Notes: generated by a model from the letters alone, not told the origin. DNA of 64,000 bases from Streptomyces massasporeus (GCF_014648995.1 NZ_BMSE01000026.1:41293-105292), one strand, 5' to 3'; positions 32,701 through 41,226 are shown, numbered from the stretch's first letter. Numbers and translations: made by a program.

Positions 32701-35277
32701 TCACAGCCGCGGGTCGACCGGCTCCGACTCCAGCGCCAGCACCCCGAACACCGCCTCGTGCACCCGCCACAGCGGCTCGCCCTCGGCCAGCCGGTCCAGG
32801 GCCTCCAGGCCCAGCGCGTATTCGCGGATCGCCAGGGACCGCTTGTGGTTGAGGAACCGCGAGCGCAGACGGGCGAGGTTCTCCGGGCGGGTGTACTCCG
32901 GGCCGTAGATGATCCGGAGGTACTCGCGGCCGCGGCACTTGATGCCGGGCTGCACCAGGCGGCCCTGGCCGTCGCGGACGACCGCGCCGACCGGCTTGAC
33001 GACCATGCCCTCGCCGCCGCGGCCGGTCATCTCCAGCCACCAGTCGACGCCGGCCCGCACCGACTCCGGGTCGGCGGTGTCCACGTAGAGGCGCCGGGTG
33101 GTCTGGAGCAGGCCGCTGCCGTCGTGCTCGACGAGCCGGTCGAGCAGGGCGAGCTGCTCGTCGTGCGGCAGGCCGGCGAGGCTGCGTCCCTGGACCGCGA
33201 GGATCTGGAACGGTGCCAGGCGCACGCCCTCCAGGCCGTCGGTGGTCCAGCAGTAGCGGCGGTACGCCTCGGTGAACGCGGCCGCGTCGGTGGCGCGTTC
33301 GCCGGTGCGGCTCAGCAGGCCCGCCACGTCGACGCCGCGCGCCGCCGCACCCTGGAGGGCGCTCAGAGCCTGCGGGAGCACCGCGCCGGACGCGGCGCCC
33401 ACGGCCGCGTACTGCGACCGCAGCAGCCCGGACGCCTTCAGCGACCAGGGCATCAACTCGGCGTCCAGCAGCAGCCAGTCCGTCTCCAGCTCGTCCCAGA
33501 GGCCGGCCTCGCCGGCCGCCGTGCGCACCCGGTCGAGGATCTCCTCGGTGAGCGCGTCGTCGTCGAGGAAGGGGCGTCCGGTGCGGGTGTAGAGGGACCC
33601 GGTGGGGCCTCCCCCACTCTCGGCCGCGCTCGAGCGGGAGGTGCCCCCGACGCCGAAGCGCTTGCGGGCCGCCTCCGCGTCGCGGCACACCAGGGCCACC
33701 GCCCGCGAGCCCATGTGCTTCTCCTCGCACACGACCCGGGCGACACCGTCCTCCTTGTACTGGGCGAAGGCCTCCTCCGGGTGCTCCAGGTAGCCCTCGA
33801 CGTGACTCGTGGCCGTCGGGGCCATGGTCGGCGGGAGGTACGGCAGCAGCCGCGGGTCCACCGCGAAGCGGCTCATGACCTCCAGGGCCGCCGCCGCGTT
33901 CTCCTCGCGGATCGAGACGCGGCCCTGGTGCCGGGTCTCGACGACCCTGCGGCCCCGCACGTCCGCAAGGTCCAGCGGACGGCCGTCCTGCCCGCCCGGC
34001 GCATCGCTGCGCAGCGGCTTCGCCGGCTCGTACCAGACCTGCTCCGCGGGGACGTCGGCGAGTTCGCGCTCCGGCCAGCGCAGCGCGGTGAGCTTGCCGC
34101 CGAAGACCGCTCCGGTATCCAGGCAGATGGTGTTGTTGAGCCAGGTCGCCTCCGGCACCGGGGTGTGACCGTAGACGACCGCGGCCCGGCCCCGGTAGTC
34201 CTCCGCCCACGGGTAGCGCACCGGCAGGCCGAACTCGTCGGTCTCCCCGGTGGTGTCGCCGTACAGGGCGTGGCTGCGGACCCGGCCGGAGGTGCGGCCG
34301 TGGTACTTCTCGGGCAGACCGGCGTGGCAGACGACCAGCCGGCCGCCGTCGAGGACGTAGTGGCTGACGAGGCCGTCGAGGAACTCCCGTACCTCGGCGA
34401 CGAACTCCTCGCTCTCACCCGCCATCTGCTCGATGGTCTCGGCGAGGCCGTGGGTGTGCTGGACCTTGCGGCCGCGCAGGTACCGGCCGTACTTGTTCTC
34501 GTGGTTGCCGGGCACGCACAGGGCGTTGCCGGACTTCACCATCGCCATGACGCGGCGCAGCACGCCGGGGCTGTCCGGGCCGCGGTCGACCAGGTCTCCG
34601 ACGAAGACGGCCGTGCGGCCCTCCGGGTGGACCCCGTCGACGTAGCCCAGCTTGCCGAGCAGGGCCTCCAGTTCGGCGGCGCAGCCGTGGATGTCGCCGA
34701 TGATGTCGAACGGCCCGGTGAGGTGGGTCAGGTCGTTGAAGCGCTTCTCGGTGACGACCGTGGCGTGCTCGACCTCGTCGACGCCTCGCAGGATGTGCAC
34801 CTTGCGGAAGCCCTCGCGCTCCAGGTGCCGCAAGGAACGGCGCAGTTCGCGGGTGTGGCGGTGGATGACCCGGCGGGGCATGTCGGCGCGGTCGGTGCGG
34901 GCCGCGTTGCGCTCGGCGCACACCTCCTCGGGCACGTCGAGCACGATCGCGATCGGCAGCACGTCGTACTGCTTGGCCAGGTCGATCAGCTGGCGGCGGG
35001 CGTCGGACTGCACGCTGGTCGCGTCCACGACCGTGCGGCGGCCGGCGGCCAGGCGCTTGCCCGCGATGTAGTGCAGGACGTCGAAGGCGTCCTTGGTGGC
35101 GCCCTGGTCGTTCTCGTCGTCCGAGACGAGGCCGCGGCAGAAGTCGGACGAGATGACCTCGGTGGGCTTGAAGTGCCTGCGGGCGAAGGTGGACTTGCCG
35201 GAGCCGGTGGCCCCGACCAGCACCACCAGGGACAGGTCGGTGACGGGCAGCACGCGCCCCTGCGTCTCGTCGGTCAT
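32701..35277 (-). CDS. pnkp: Polynucleotide kinase-phosphatase (RNA repair, Pnkp)
   Basis: An 858-residue three-domain RNA end-healing and sealing enzyme. The kinase domain (1-170) has P-loop GATGSGKST (22-30). The metallophosphatase (about 185-450) has GDIHG (194-198), GDLVDRG (227-233) and GNHE (257-260). The C-terminal ligase-like adenylyltransferase domain has the nucleophile K520 in EEKHMGSRA. With Hen1 it repairs ribotoxin-cleaved RNA: ends are healed, 2'-O-methylated and sealed. ATG 35277 overlaps the hen1 stop (ATGA). Just after the ligase motif an 18-residue stretch (GTSRSSAAESGGGPTGSL) is encoded by a GC-rich palindrome that looks like a dispersed Streptomyces repeat inserted in frame. 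Confidence 0.95.
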   Translation of the reverse strand: MTDETQGRVLPVTDLSLVVLVGATGSGKSTFARRHFKPTEVISSDFCRGLVSDDENDQGATKDAFDVLHYIAGKRLAAGRRTVVDATSVQSDARRQLIDLAKQYDVLPIAIVLDVPEEVCAERNAARTDRADMPRRVIHRHTRELRRSLRHLEREGFRKVHILRGVDEVEHATVVTEKRFNDLTHLTGPFDIIGDIHGCAAELEALLGKLGYVDGVHPEGRTAVFVGDLVDRGPDSPGVLRRVMAMVKSGNALCVPGNHENKYGRYLRGRKVQHTHGLAETIEQMAGESEEFVAEVREFLDGLVSHYVLDGGRLVVCHAGLPEKYHGRTSGRVRSHALYGDTTGETDEFGLPVRYPWAEDYRGRAAVVYGHTPVPEATWLNNTICLDTGAVFGGKLTALRWPERELADVPAEQVWYEPAKPLRSDAPGGQDGRPLDLADVRGRRVVETRHQGRVSIREENAAAALEVMSRFAVDPRLLPYLPPTMAPTATSHVEGYLEHPEEAFAQYKEDGVARVVCEEKHMGSRAVALVCRDAEAARKRFGVGGTSRSSAAESGGGPTGSLYTRTGRPFLDDDALTEEILDRVRTAAGEAGLWDELETDWLLLDAELMPWSLKASGLLRSQYAAVGAASGAVLPQALSALQGAAARGVDVAGLLSRTGERATDAAAFTEAYRRYCWTTDGLEGVRLAPFQILAVQGRSLAGLPHDEQLALLDRLVEHDGSGLLQTTRRLYVDTADPESVRAGVDWWLEMTGRGGEGMVVKPVGAVVRDGQGRLVQPGIKCRGREYLRIIYGPEYTRPENLARLRSRFLNHKRSLAIREYALGLEALDRLAEGEPLWRVHEAVFGVLALESEPVDPRL
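33601..33650. repeat. Palindromic dispersed-type repeat inside the pnkp ligase region
   Basis: GGGGCCTCCC and GGGAGGTGCCC arms flank CCCACTCTCGG and the perfect palindrome CGCTCGAGCG (33627-33636). This resembles a small repeat I recall from many Streptomyces intergenic regions (CTCTCGGCTTCGCTCGAGCG). Here it is in frame in a coding sequence. The match is from memory and was not searched. Confidence 0.6.
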
Positions 35278-36737
35278 GCCGCCTTCGCCTCCTTCGGGGT
35301 GGTCAGGGTGAATACAGCCATCTGAGTGGGCGGTCCCACCTCGGGGTCGTCGGGGCCGACGGGCTCGAACGCGACGCCGTAGCCGTGCCGTTCGGCCACC
35401 GCCTCGGCCCAGGCGCGGAACTCCGCGCGGGTCCACTCGAAGCGGTGGTCGCCGTGCCGGACGTGGCCGGCCGGGAGGGACTCCCAGCGCACGTTGTACT
35501 CGACGTTCGGGGTGGTCACGAGGACCGTCCTCGGACGGGCCGAGCCGAACACCGCGTACTCCAGGGCGGGCAGACGGGGCAGGTCGAGGTGCTCGACGAC
35601 CTCGCTGAGCACTGCGGCGTCGTAGCCCTTGAGCCGGGCGTCGGTGTACGCGAGCGAGCCCTGGAAGAGCTGGACGCGGGACGCCTGACGCTCGCCCATG
35701 CGGTCCAGCTTGAGCCGACGGGAGGCGATGGTGAGCGCCCGCATCGACACGTCCACGCCGACGATCTCGGTGAACGCCGGGTCCTTGAGCAGCGTCTGCA
35801 CCAACTGGCCCTGTCCGCAGCCGAGATCGAGGACCCGGGCGGCTCCGGACTGCCTCAGCGCCGTGACGATCGCCTCGCGGCGCTGCACGGCCAGCGGGGT
35901 CGGCTTCTCCTCGGCCTCGGTCTCCGCCTCGACGGCGTTGTCGATCTCCTCGACCTCGCTGTCGTCGGTCTCGGCGAGCCGCACCAGCTCCAGGCGCTCG
36001 GTGGCCTGCCGGGTCAGCGCCCAGCGGCGCGAGAGGTAGCGGCTGGTGATCAGCCGCTGCTCCGGGTGGCCGGGCAGCCAGCCCTCACCGACGCGCAGCA
36101 GCTTGTCGACCTCGTCGGGGGCGACCCAGTAGTGCTTGGCGTCGTCGAGGACGGGGAGCAGGACGTAGAGGTGGCGCAGGGCCTCGGCGAGGGTGAGCGC
36201 GTCCGATTCCAGGACGAGGCGCACGTACCGCGAATCGCCCCACGCGGGGAACGCGCTGTCCAGCGGCACCGGCTCCGCCGTGACGGTCCAGCCGAGCGGT
36301 GCGAAGAGCTTGCGTACGAGGTCGGGGCCGCCCCGGGCGGGCAGTGCGGGCACCTCGACGCGCAGCGGCCTCACCTGGCCGGGGAGCTCCGGCTTGGCAT
36401 GGCAGACGCCCTTCATCGCGCTGGAGAAGACGCTGCTCAGCGCCACGGCGAGCAGGGAGGAGGCCGCGTAGGGGCGGTCGTTGACGTACTGCGCGAGGGC
36501 CGCGTCCGGGGCGCCGCCGCGGCCCTTGCCCTTGCCGCGCCTGACCAGTGCCACCGCGTCGACCTCCAGCAGCAGCGCCGCCGTGCAGCGCCCGGCTTCG
36601 GCCTCGGGGTAGAGGACGTGAGCCGTGCCGTAGGAGGTGGAGAACGCCTGCGCCTTGTCGGGATGCTTGTGCAGCAGATAGCCGAGGTCGGTGGCGGGGC
36701 GTTCTGGAGTACCGGTGGTGGTGATCGTCAGGAACAT
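35274..36737 (-). CDS. hen1: 3'-terminal RNA ribose 2'-O-methyltransferase Hen1
   Basis: A 487-residue protein pairing an N-terminal Hen1-L region that stimulates Pnkp ligation with a C-terminal SAM methyltransferase. The SAM site is VLDLGCGQGQLVQTLL, metal-binding residues are in SEVVEHLDLP and GDHRFEWTRAEF. It methylates the 2'-OH at the 3' end of cleaved RNA before sealing, protecting it from recutting. An acidic linker (SEVEEIDNAVEAETEAEE) joins the halves. It is the first gene of the hen1-pnkp operon and its stop overlaps the pnkp start by 4 nt. Start ATG 36737 gives the standard MFLTITTTG N-terminus. Confidence 0.95.
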   Translation of the reverse strand: MFLTITTTGTPERPATDLGYLLHKHPDKAQAFSTSYGTAHVLYPEAEAGRCTAALLLEVDAVALVRRGKGKGRGGAPDAALAQYVNDRPYAASSLLAVALSSVFSSAMKGVCHAKPELPGQVRPLRVEVPALPARGGPDLVRKLFAPLGWTVTAEPVPLDSAFPAWGDSRYVRLVLESDALTLAEALRHLYVLLPVLDDAKHYWVAPDEVDKLLRVGEGWLPGHPEQRLITSRYLSRRWALTRQATERLELVRLAETDDSEVEEIDNAVEAETEAEEKPTPLAVQRREAIVTALRQSGAARVLDLGCGQGQLVQTLLKDPAFTEIVGVDVSMRALTIASRRLKLDRMGERQASRVQLFQGSLAYTDARLKGYDAAVLSEVVEHLDLPRLPALEYAVFGSARPRTVLVTTPNVEYNVRWESLPAGHVRHGDHRFEWTRAEFRAWAEAVAERHGYGVAFEPVGPDDPEVGPPTQMAVFTLTTPKEAKAA

Positions 36738-36786
36738 GCGGAGGGCCTCTCCGGCTGGGTGGATGTTTTCCGTGCCGTACGTGCGG

Positions 36787-36817
36787 GAGCCCCCAGGAAT
36801 GGTGATCCTGGGGGCTC
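36787..36817. terminator. Perfect 12-bp hairpin between the F420-type oxidoreductase gene and hen1
   Basis: GAGCCCCCAGGA (36787-36798) and TCCTGGGGGCTC (36806-36817) pair perfectly around a 7-nt loop. It lies about 75 nt after the oxidoreductase stop and 50 nt before hen1, so it should stop readthrough into the RNA-repair operon. Confidence 0.7.
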
Positions 36818-36893
36818 GGCAGGACGACGCCCTCAGCTTCGCACACCTGTGCCCACCAGCGCCTTCGTTTATCGAGGGCGCCTCGGCGGGCCC

Positions 36894-37814
36894 CTACGAC
36901 AGCTGCGACTGCACCTGCGCGGAGATCAGCTCCAGGTGGTCGAGGTCGTCGAGGTCGAGGACCTGGAGGTAGATGCGGCGGGAGCCGATCTCGGCGTAGC
37001 GGCCGATCTTGTCGACGACCTCGGACGGGGAGCCGGCCAGGCCGTTGAGCTTCAGCTCGTCCACCTCGCGGCCGATCGCGGCGGCCCGGCGGGCGACCTC
37101 CGCTTCGTCCCGGCCCACGCAGACCACAAGGGCGTTGGAGTACGTCAGTTCGTCGCCGCGGCCGGCTTCCGCCGCGGCGGCGCGCACCCGGCCGAACTGG
37201 CGCTCGCTGTCCTCGACGGAGGCGAAGGGCATGTTGAACTCGTCGGCGTACTTGGCGGCCAGCCGCGGGGTGCGGGACGGGCCGTGGCCGCCGACGAGTA
37301 CGGGGATCTTCCGCTGCGCCGGCTTGGGCAGGGCGGGAGAGTCCGTGAGGTCGTAGTAGGCGCCGTGGAAGTCGAAGGTCTTGCCGGGGTCCGTCGCCCA
37401 CAGACCGGTGACGATCTCCAGCTGCTCCTCGAGGCGGGCGAACTTCTCCTTGGGGAAGGGGATGCCGTAGGCCTTGTGCTCCTCCTCGAACCAGCCTGCG
37501 CCGAGGCCGAGTTCGACCCGGCCGCCGGACATCTGGTCGACCTGGGCGACCTGGATGGCGAGCACGCCGGGCAGCCGGAAGGTGCCGGCGGTCATCAGGG
37601 TTCCGAGCCGGATGCGCTTGGTCTCGCGGGCGAGTCCGGCCAGGGTGATCCAGGCGTCGGTGGGGCCGGGCAGGCCGTCCACGGTGCCCATGCGGAGGTA
37701 GTGGTCGGAACGGAAGAAGGCGTCGAAGCCGAGGTCCTCGGTGGCCTTGGCGACGGCGAGCAGAGTGTCGTAGGTGGCCCCCTGCTGGGGCTCGGTGAAG
37801 ATACGAAGATCCAT
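36894..37814 (-). CDS. LLM-class F420-dependent oxidoreductase
   Basis: A 306-residue TIM-barrel oxidoreductase of the luciferase-like monooxygenase superfamily, in the branch that uses cofactor F420. Patterns: MDLRIFTEPQQGATYDTLLAV, FRSDHYLRMG near residue 40, VDQMSGGRVELGLGAGWFEEEH and KIPVLVGGHGPSRTPRLAAKYADEFN. The substrate is not predictable. The ATG at 37814 is chosen because residues from MDLRIF match the usual family start; another ATG is three codons upstream. It is monocistronic with a strong hairpin downstream. Confidence 0.88.
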   Translation of the reverse strand: MDLRIFTEPQQGATYDTLLAVAKATEDLGFDAFFRSDHYLRMGTVDGLPGPTDAWITLAGLARETKRIRLGTLMTAGTFRLPGVLAIQVAQVDQMSGGRVELGLGAGWFEEEHKAYGIPFPKEKFARLEEQLEIVTGLWATDPGKTFDFHGAYYDLTDSPALPKPAQRKIPVLVGGHGPSRTPRLAAKYADEFNMPFASVEDSERQFGRVRAAAAEAGRGDELTYSNALVVCVGRDEAEVARRAAAIGREVDELKLNGLAGSPSEVVDKIGRYAEIGSRRIYLQVLDLDDLDHLELISAQVQSQLS

Positions 37815-38055
37815 GTCCTCCATCCTGCACCGCCCCGGCGGACGATCACGAGATCGGTCCCCCGTCCACGCCGGTCCCCGGTCGGGTGAAAATACGTCAA
37901 TACCGCAGCCGCCGCCCGACCCGGCCAGTGACCGGCCCCGACGGTGATCGTTGGCTCGGGCGGAGCCGGAGCCCCCGGCTTCCGCACCGGGGGGTGGACC
38001 GCCGGGGCGTCACCCGCGTCGGCCTCCCCGGGGGCCGGGGGCCGAGGAGGCCGTC

Positions 38056-38229
38056 ATGTCCGAAGAGACCGTGCCGCAGCAGGGCGGGACCGGGCAGCCG
38101 AAAGGGCTGTTGCAGCAGATGGAGGAGCTGATGGCGGCGTTGAACGCGGACCTGTCGGCGTTGGACGCGGATCTTCAGGCGGCGGGGGATACCGAACGCG
38201 GGGTCGTCGAGGAGGGACGGACGGGGTAG
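38056..38229 (+). CDS. Small acidic peptide, unknown function
   Basis: A 57-residue protein starting at ATG 38056 with GAGGAGG 6 nt upstream, a strong ribosome site. It has a Gln/Gly-rich start, then an amphipathic helix (GLLQQMEELMAALNADLSAL) with regularly spaced Leu/Met, and an acidic tail. No Cys and no leader motif is seen. It could be a helical adaptor or small regulator. It is divergent from the F420-type oxidoreductase and convergent with the DUF6099-like gene. I do not recognise a family. Coding potential is supported by the ribosome site and helix pattern only. Confidence 0.6.
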   Translation: MSEETVPQQGGTGQPKGLLQQMEELMAALNADLSALDADLQAAGDTERGVVEEGRTG

Positions 38230-38309
38230 GGACGGACGGGCAGGGGCGGACGGGCAAGGACGGACGGTCAGGGGCGGGCGGGCGGGTCAGGGCTCTCCCC
38301 CGCTCCGCC

Positions 38310-38780
38310 TCACCCCGCCTCCCTCTCCGGCACCGTCTGTTCCCGGTCCGCGAGTCTGCGGAGCATCTCCAGGACACGGTCGCGGGACTCGTCCGCCGCG
38401 TCGATGGCCTCCATGCACTGCCAGTACGTGCCCTCGTCGCCGGCGGCGCTGGCCAGGGCGACGAGGGCGATGCCGACCTCGCCGAGGAGACCGCCGAGGT
38501 GCATCAGGGTGTGGCGGGCGTCGCCCAACTCGGTGAGCTGGCCCGCCCGCAGCTCACCGGGGCCCAGTTCGGGCGGGTCGAGGACGCCGCAGCCCCGGCC
38601 CGCAAGCTCCGTCAACCCCAGTGCCTCGCCGCGCAGTTCGGGTGGTCCGGCGACCGCCAGGCGGCTGCCTATGGCCTGCGCGAGGGCCTGCGCCTGCCAC
38701 ACCTCGGCCAGGGTCTCCCGCGCGTCGCCGCCAGCCGCCAGGGACCGCCTGCTCGTCACGATGAGCCGCACCGCGTCCAT
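38310..38780 (-). CDS. DUF6099-like protein
   Basis: A 156-residue predicted cytoplasmic, helical protein of unknown function: MDAVRLIVTSRRSLA, AQALAQAIGSRLAVAGPPELRGEA, LTELGDARHTLMHLGGLLGEVGIALV and EGTYWQCMEAIDAADESRDRV. From memory this is the Streptomyces DUF6099 family. The long helices and the absence of catalytic motifs suggest a structural or regulatory role. It is preceded by a 210-bp AT-richer region and may be monocistronic. Confidence 0.78.
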   Translation of the reverse strand: MDAVRLIVTSRRSLAAGGDARETLAEVWQAQALAQAIGSRLAVAGPPELRGEALGLTELAGRGCGVLDPPELGPGELRAGQLTELGDARHTLMHLGGLLGEVGIALVALASAAGDEGTYWQCMEAIDAADESRDRVLEMLRRLADREQTVPEREAG

Positions 38781-38990
38781 GCGCTGCCCCCGTCTTGTCC
38801 GACGCGCTGCGCGCGTCCGTCTGCCCGCACTCCCTTGTTAACTACCCAGAGTGAAGGGGTGTGAGACGAAAAGCCAGAGGAAGGCGGAAAATTGCGGACA
38901 ACGATTCGGATTCGAGCCGCGATTTGACTACACAGCGTACAAGTGGAATCCATTGCTCCAGGTGATGGAAACAGTGGGCGGGGCGTGCCG

Positions 38991-39314
38991 CTAGATCGGG
39001 AACCTCCGTTCGTTCCGGTCGATCTTCGCGTTCAGCGCGGCCAGCGGGTCGATGCCGAGCACCTCGCACAGCTGGAGCAGATACGCGAGCACGTCGGCCA
39101 CCTCGTCGGTGACGCGGTGCGCGGTGTCCGGGTCGGCCATGACCCCGGCCGACTCCTCGGGCGTCAACCACTGGAAGATCTCGACCAGTTCGGAGGCCTC
39201 CACGCTGAGCGCGGAGACCAGGTTCTTGGGGGTGTGGTACTGCTGCCAGTTCCGTGCGGCCGCGAAATCGGCCAGGCGCCGTTGCAGTCCGGCCACGTCC
39301 AGGGGATCAGTCAC
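38991..39314 (-). CDS. MazG-like nucleotide pyrophosphohydrolase (dCTPase/RS21-C6 type)
   Basis: A 107-residue all-alpha NTP pyrophosphohydrolase; relatives hydrolyse non-canonical or excess nucleoside triphosphates to monophosphate and pyrophosphate. Motifs: FAAARNWQQYHTPKNLVSALSVEASELVEIFQW with the EAxELxE-type metal site, and VTDEVADVLAYLLQLCEVLGID with the downstream ExxD pair. The GTG start at 39314 overlaps the end of the AAA ATPase gene by 8 nt, so the two are probably coupled. It could sanitise the nucleotide pool; the preferred substrate is unknown. Confidence 0.88.
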   Translation of the reverse strand: MTDPLDVAGLQRRLADFAAARNWQQYHTPKNLVSALSVEASELVEIFQWLTPEESAGVMADPDTAHRVTDEVADVLAYLLQLCEVLGIDPLAALNAKIDRNERRFPI

Positions 39315-40443
39315 GGTCCAGGTGTACCACCGTGGCTCCCTGCGTCCCGGCGGCCCAGGAGCCGTCGCTGACCGCGCCGACCAGCCGGATGTGCCCCCGC
39401 TCGCACATCCGGGCCGCCAGCCGCAGCAGTTCCAGCCGCTGCCGCCCGTCCAGGCCCCGGTCGAAGCCGTCGGCGAGGACCGTGAGCGTCTGGAGCGCGG
39501 CGGGCACCTCGCCCGCCGGGTCGACCTCCAGCACGCCCGGCCCGGTGAGCAGCACCAGCGCGAGGGCCACGTAGCGCAGTTCGCCGTCGCCGAGGCGGCA
39601 CAGGTCCGTGACGACACCGTCGCCCCGGTCGAGCGCGGCGCGCATCGTCCCCGTGGTCTCCTCCGCCCGGGCGAGCACATCCGCCACCGGTCCGGCGCAG
39701 CCGGCGCGCACCGCCGCCACGAACTGCGCGTGCCGCCGCCCGCACTCGGCGCGGGTGCGCCAGAGCACGTCGGCGAGATTGCCGCAGCCGCCGAACAGGT
39801 GGCCGGAACCGGCCGCCACCGGGCCGCGCATCCGGGCGGGCTCGGGGTCGCAGGCGAAGGCGGAGCGCAGGGCGACGACCATCTGCTCGGCGGCCGCCAG
39901 CACCCTGCGCTGCCCGGGTGTCTTGCCCGCCACGCGCAGCGGCAGCAGGGCGGTGCCGAGCCGGTCGTCCGGGAGCGGGCCGCGGGTCACCGGCGTCGGC
40001 CCGGCCGTGTGCCAGGCGGCCTGCACGGCACGCTTGCCCGGGTCGCGCAGGGCGGTCTCCAGGAGGACCAGTCCGTCGGCGGACAACCGCTCGCCCACGA
40101 CGCGCAGTTCGGGTTCGGCCTGTACGGCCATGTCGAGCCGGACCGGGCCCGCGGGGCCGTCGGCCGTGCAGCCGATGCGGAAACCGCGGCGGCGCTGCGC
40201 GTCGGGCCGGGCCCGTTCCGGTACGCAGGCGACGGGGTCGGGGAACGCCTCGCCGAGCTCCGCGCCGCCCCCGAGCCGGGCGAGGGCCTCGTACGCCCGC
40301 AGCGCGCTGGTCTTGCCGCAGCCGCTGGGCCCGGCGAGGAGGGTGAGGGGCCCGAGCGGGAACGCGGCGCGGCGGTGGGTGGTGAAGGCGGAGAGGCGCA
40401 GTTCGGTGATGCGGGGACGGTCGGGGAGGGCGGGCTGGGTCAT
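39307..40443 (-). CDS. AAA-family ATPase (ABC/RecF-like)
   Basis: A 378-residue P-loop ATPase of the ABC/SMC-like AAA group. Walker A is LLAGPSGCGKTSALRAYEAL near residue 40; a late signature/Walker B region is LGDGELRYVALALVLLTGPGVLEVD, followed by an His-like switch region in IRLVGAVSD. The central 200 residues (e.g. ACDPEPARMRG, FGGCGNLADVLWRTRAECG) would form the insertion. Such proteins act in overcoming-lysogeny-type or nucleic-acid transactions, but no nuclease partner is adjacent. It is coupled to the MazG-like gene downstream. Function unassigned. Confidence 0.8.
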   Translation of the reverse strand: MTQPALPDRPRITELRLSAFTTHRRAAFPLGPLTLLAGPSGCGKTSALRAYEALARLGGGAELGEAFPDPVACVPERARPDAQRRRGFRIGCTADGPAGPVRLDMAVQAEPELRVVGERLSADGLVLLETALRDPGKRAVQAAWHTAGPTPVTRGPLPDDRLGTALLPLRVAGKTPGQRRVLAAAEQMVVALRSAFACDPEPARMRGPVAAGSGHLFGGCGNLADVLWRTRAECGRRHAQFVAAVRAGCAGPVADVLARAEETTGTMRAALDRGDGVVTDLCRLGDGELRYVALALVLLTGPGVLEVDPAGEVPAALQTLTVLADGFDRGLDGRQRLELLRLAARMCERGHIRLVGAVSDGSWAAGTQGATVVHLDRD

Positions 40444-40507
40444 GTCCGGACCGTAGGGCTCCGCCGGCAGGACGAACCGTTCCGTCTCCGGGGGCTTCCT
40501 ACGATCG

Positions 40508-40711
40508 AGCTACGGGCACGTCTGCGGTCACGTCCGCGGTCACACCTACGGTCACGTCTGCGGTCAAACCTACGGGCACGCCTGCGGTCACGTCTGCGGT
40601 CACGCCTACGGTCACACCTACGGGCACGCCTGCGGTCACGTCTGCGGTCACGTCTGCGGTCACACCTACGGGCACGCCTGCGGTCACGTCTGCGGTCACG
40701 CCTGCGGTCAC
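40508..40711. repeat. 17-unit 12-bp tandem array downstream of the sepF-like gene
   Basis: Seventeen contiguous 12-bp units of the form GTGACCGCAGAC (minus-strand reading), variable at positions 4, 8-9 and 11-12. Variants recur in a four-unit order (…GGC, …GAC, …GGC, GTGCCCGTAGGT), giving a 48-bp higher-order period for the first three blocks. The array starts within the sepF-like stop codon and fills most of the gap to the AAA gene. Confidence 0.95.
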
Positions 40712-41103
40712 ACCCCGGGGAGGCCCGCTCCCTCCATCAGCCCGGTCACCTCGGTTCCCGCCGGCGTCAGCAGGAACACGTTGCGGTCCACCCGGTGCAT
40801 CCCGCTCGCCAGGCCGAAGACGACACCCGTGCTGAAGTCGAGGACGCGCTTGGCGACCTCCGTCTCCGCGCCGGTGAGGTCGAGGAGGACGGGGACGCCC
40901 GCCATCAGCCGCTCGGCGACGTCGCGGGCGTCGGCGAAGACGTTCACGCGCAGGACGACGAAACGGCGGCGGGTCTCCGTCTCGGCCTCGGGTATGGACC
41001 GGTGGCCGACGGCGGACGGCCAGGCGTCCCGGCCCCGCAGCGGTACGACCTGGGCGAGCCCCTCCCACTGTTCGTCGGTGACATCGTGGCTGTTCACCGG
41101 CAT
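40708..41103 (-). CDS. SepF-like cell division protein
   Basis: A 131-residue member of the SepF family, which tethers FtsZ to the membrane or modulates Z-ring assembly. It has the SepF core: RRRFVVLRVNVFADARDVAERLMAGVPVLLDLTGAETEVAKRVLDFSTGVVFGLASGMHRV region, with the conserved glycine-rich turn and a C-terminal DRNVFLLTPAGTEV strand. The N-terminal amphipathic membrane helix of true SepF is short or absent. Together with its position away from ftsZ, this suggests one of the Streptomyces SepF-like paralogues (SflA/SflB). The stop falls in the first unit of the 12-bp array. Start ATG 41103. Confidence 0.85.
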   Translation of the reverse strand: MPVNSHDVTDEQWEGLAQVVPLRGRDAWPSAVGHRSIPEAETETRRRFVVLRVNVFADARDVAERLMAGVPVLLDLTGAETEVAKRVLDFSTGVVFGLASGMHRVDRNVFLLTPAGTEVTGLMEGAGLPGV

Positions 41104-41226
41104 GCTCCGTCCTGGATCGCACGTGCTGTCTGCATCGGGCAATTCTTGCGCAGAGTCACCCGTTCGGCCCAACAGCGACACGCTCAGCGACCTCAATGCA
41201 CCTCACAACGGCCGGAAGGCGGCTGT

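Noticed and set aside
31165..35325. 1386-codon plus-strand frame spanning the VMAP-like and pnkp genes
   Set aside because: It crosses two real minus-strand genes and the terminator between them; composition is that of an antisense shadow.
40508..40711. CRISPR array
   Set aside because: Units are 12 bp, contiguous and without unique spacers, and no cas genes are present.
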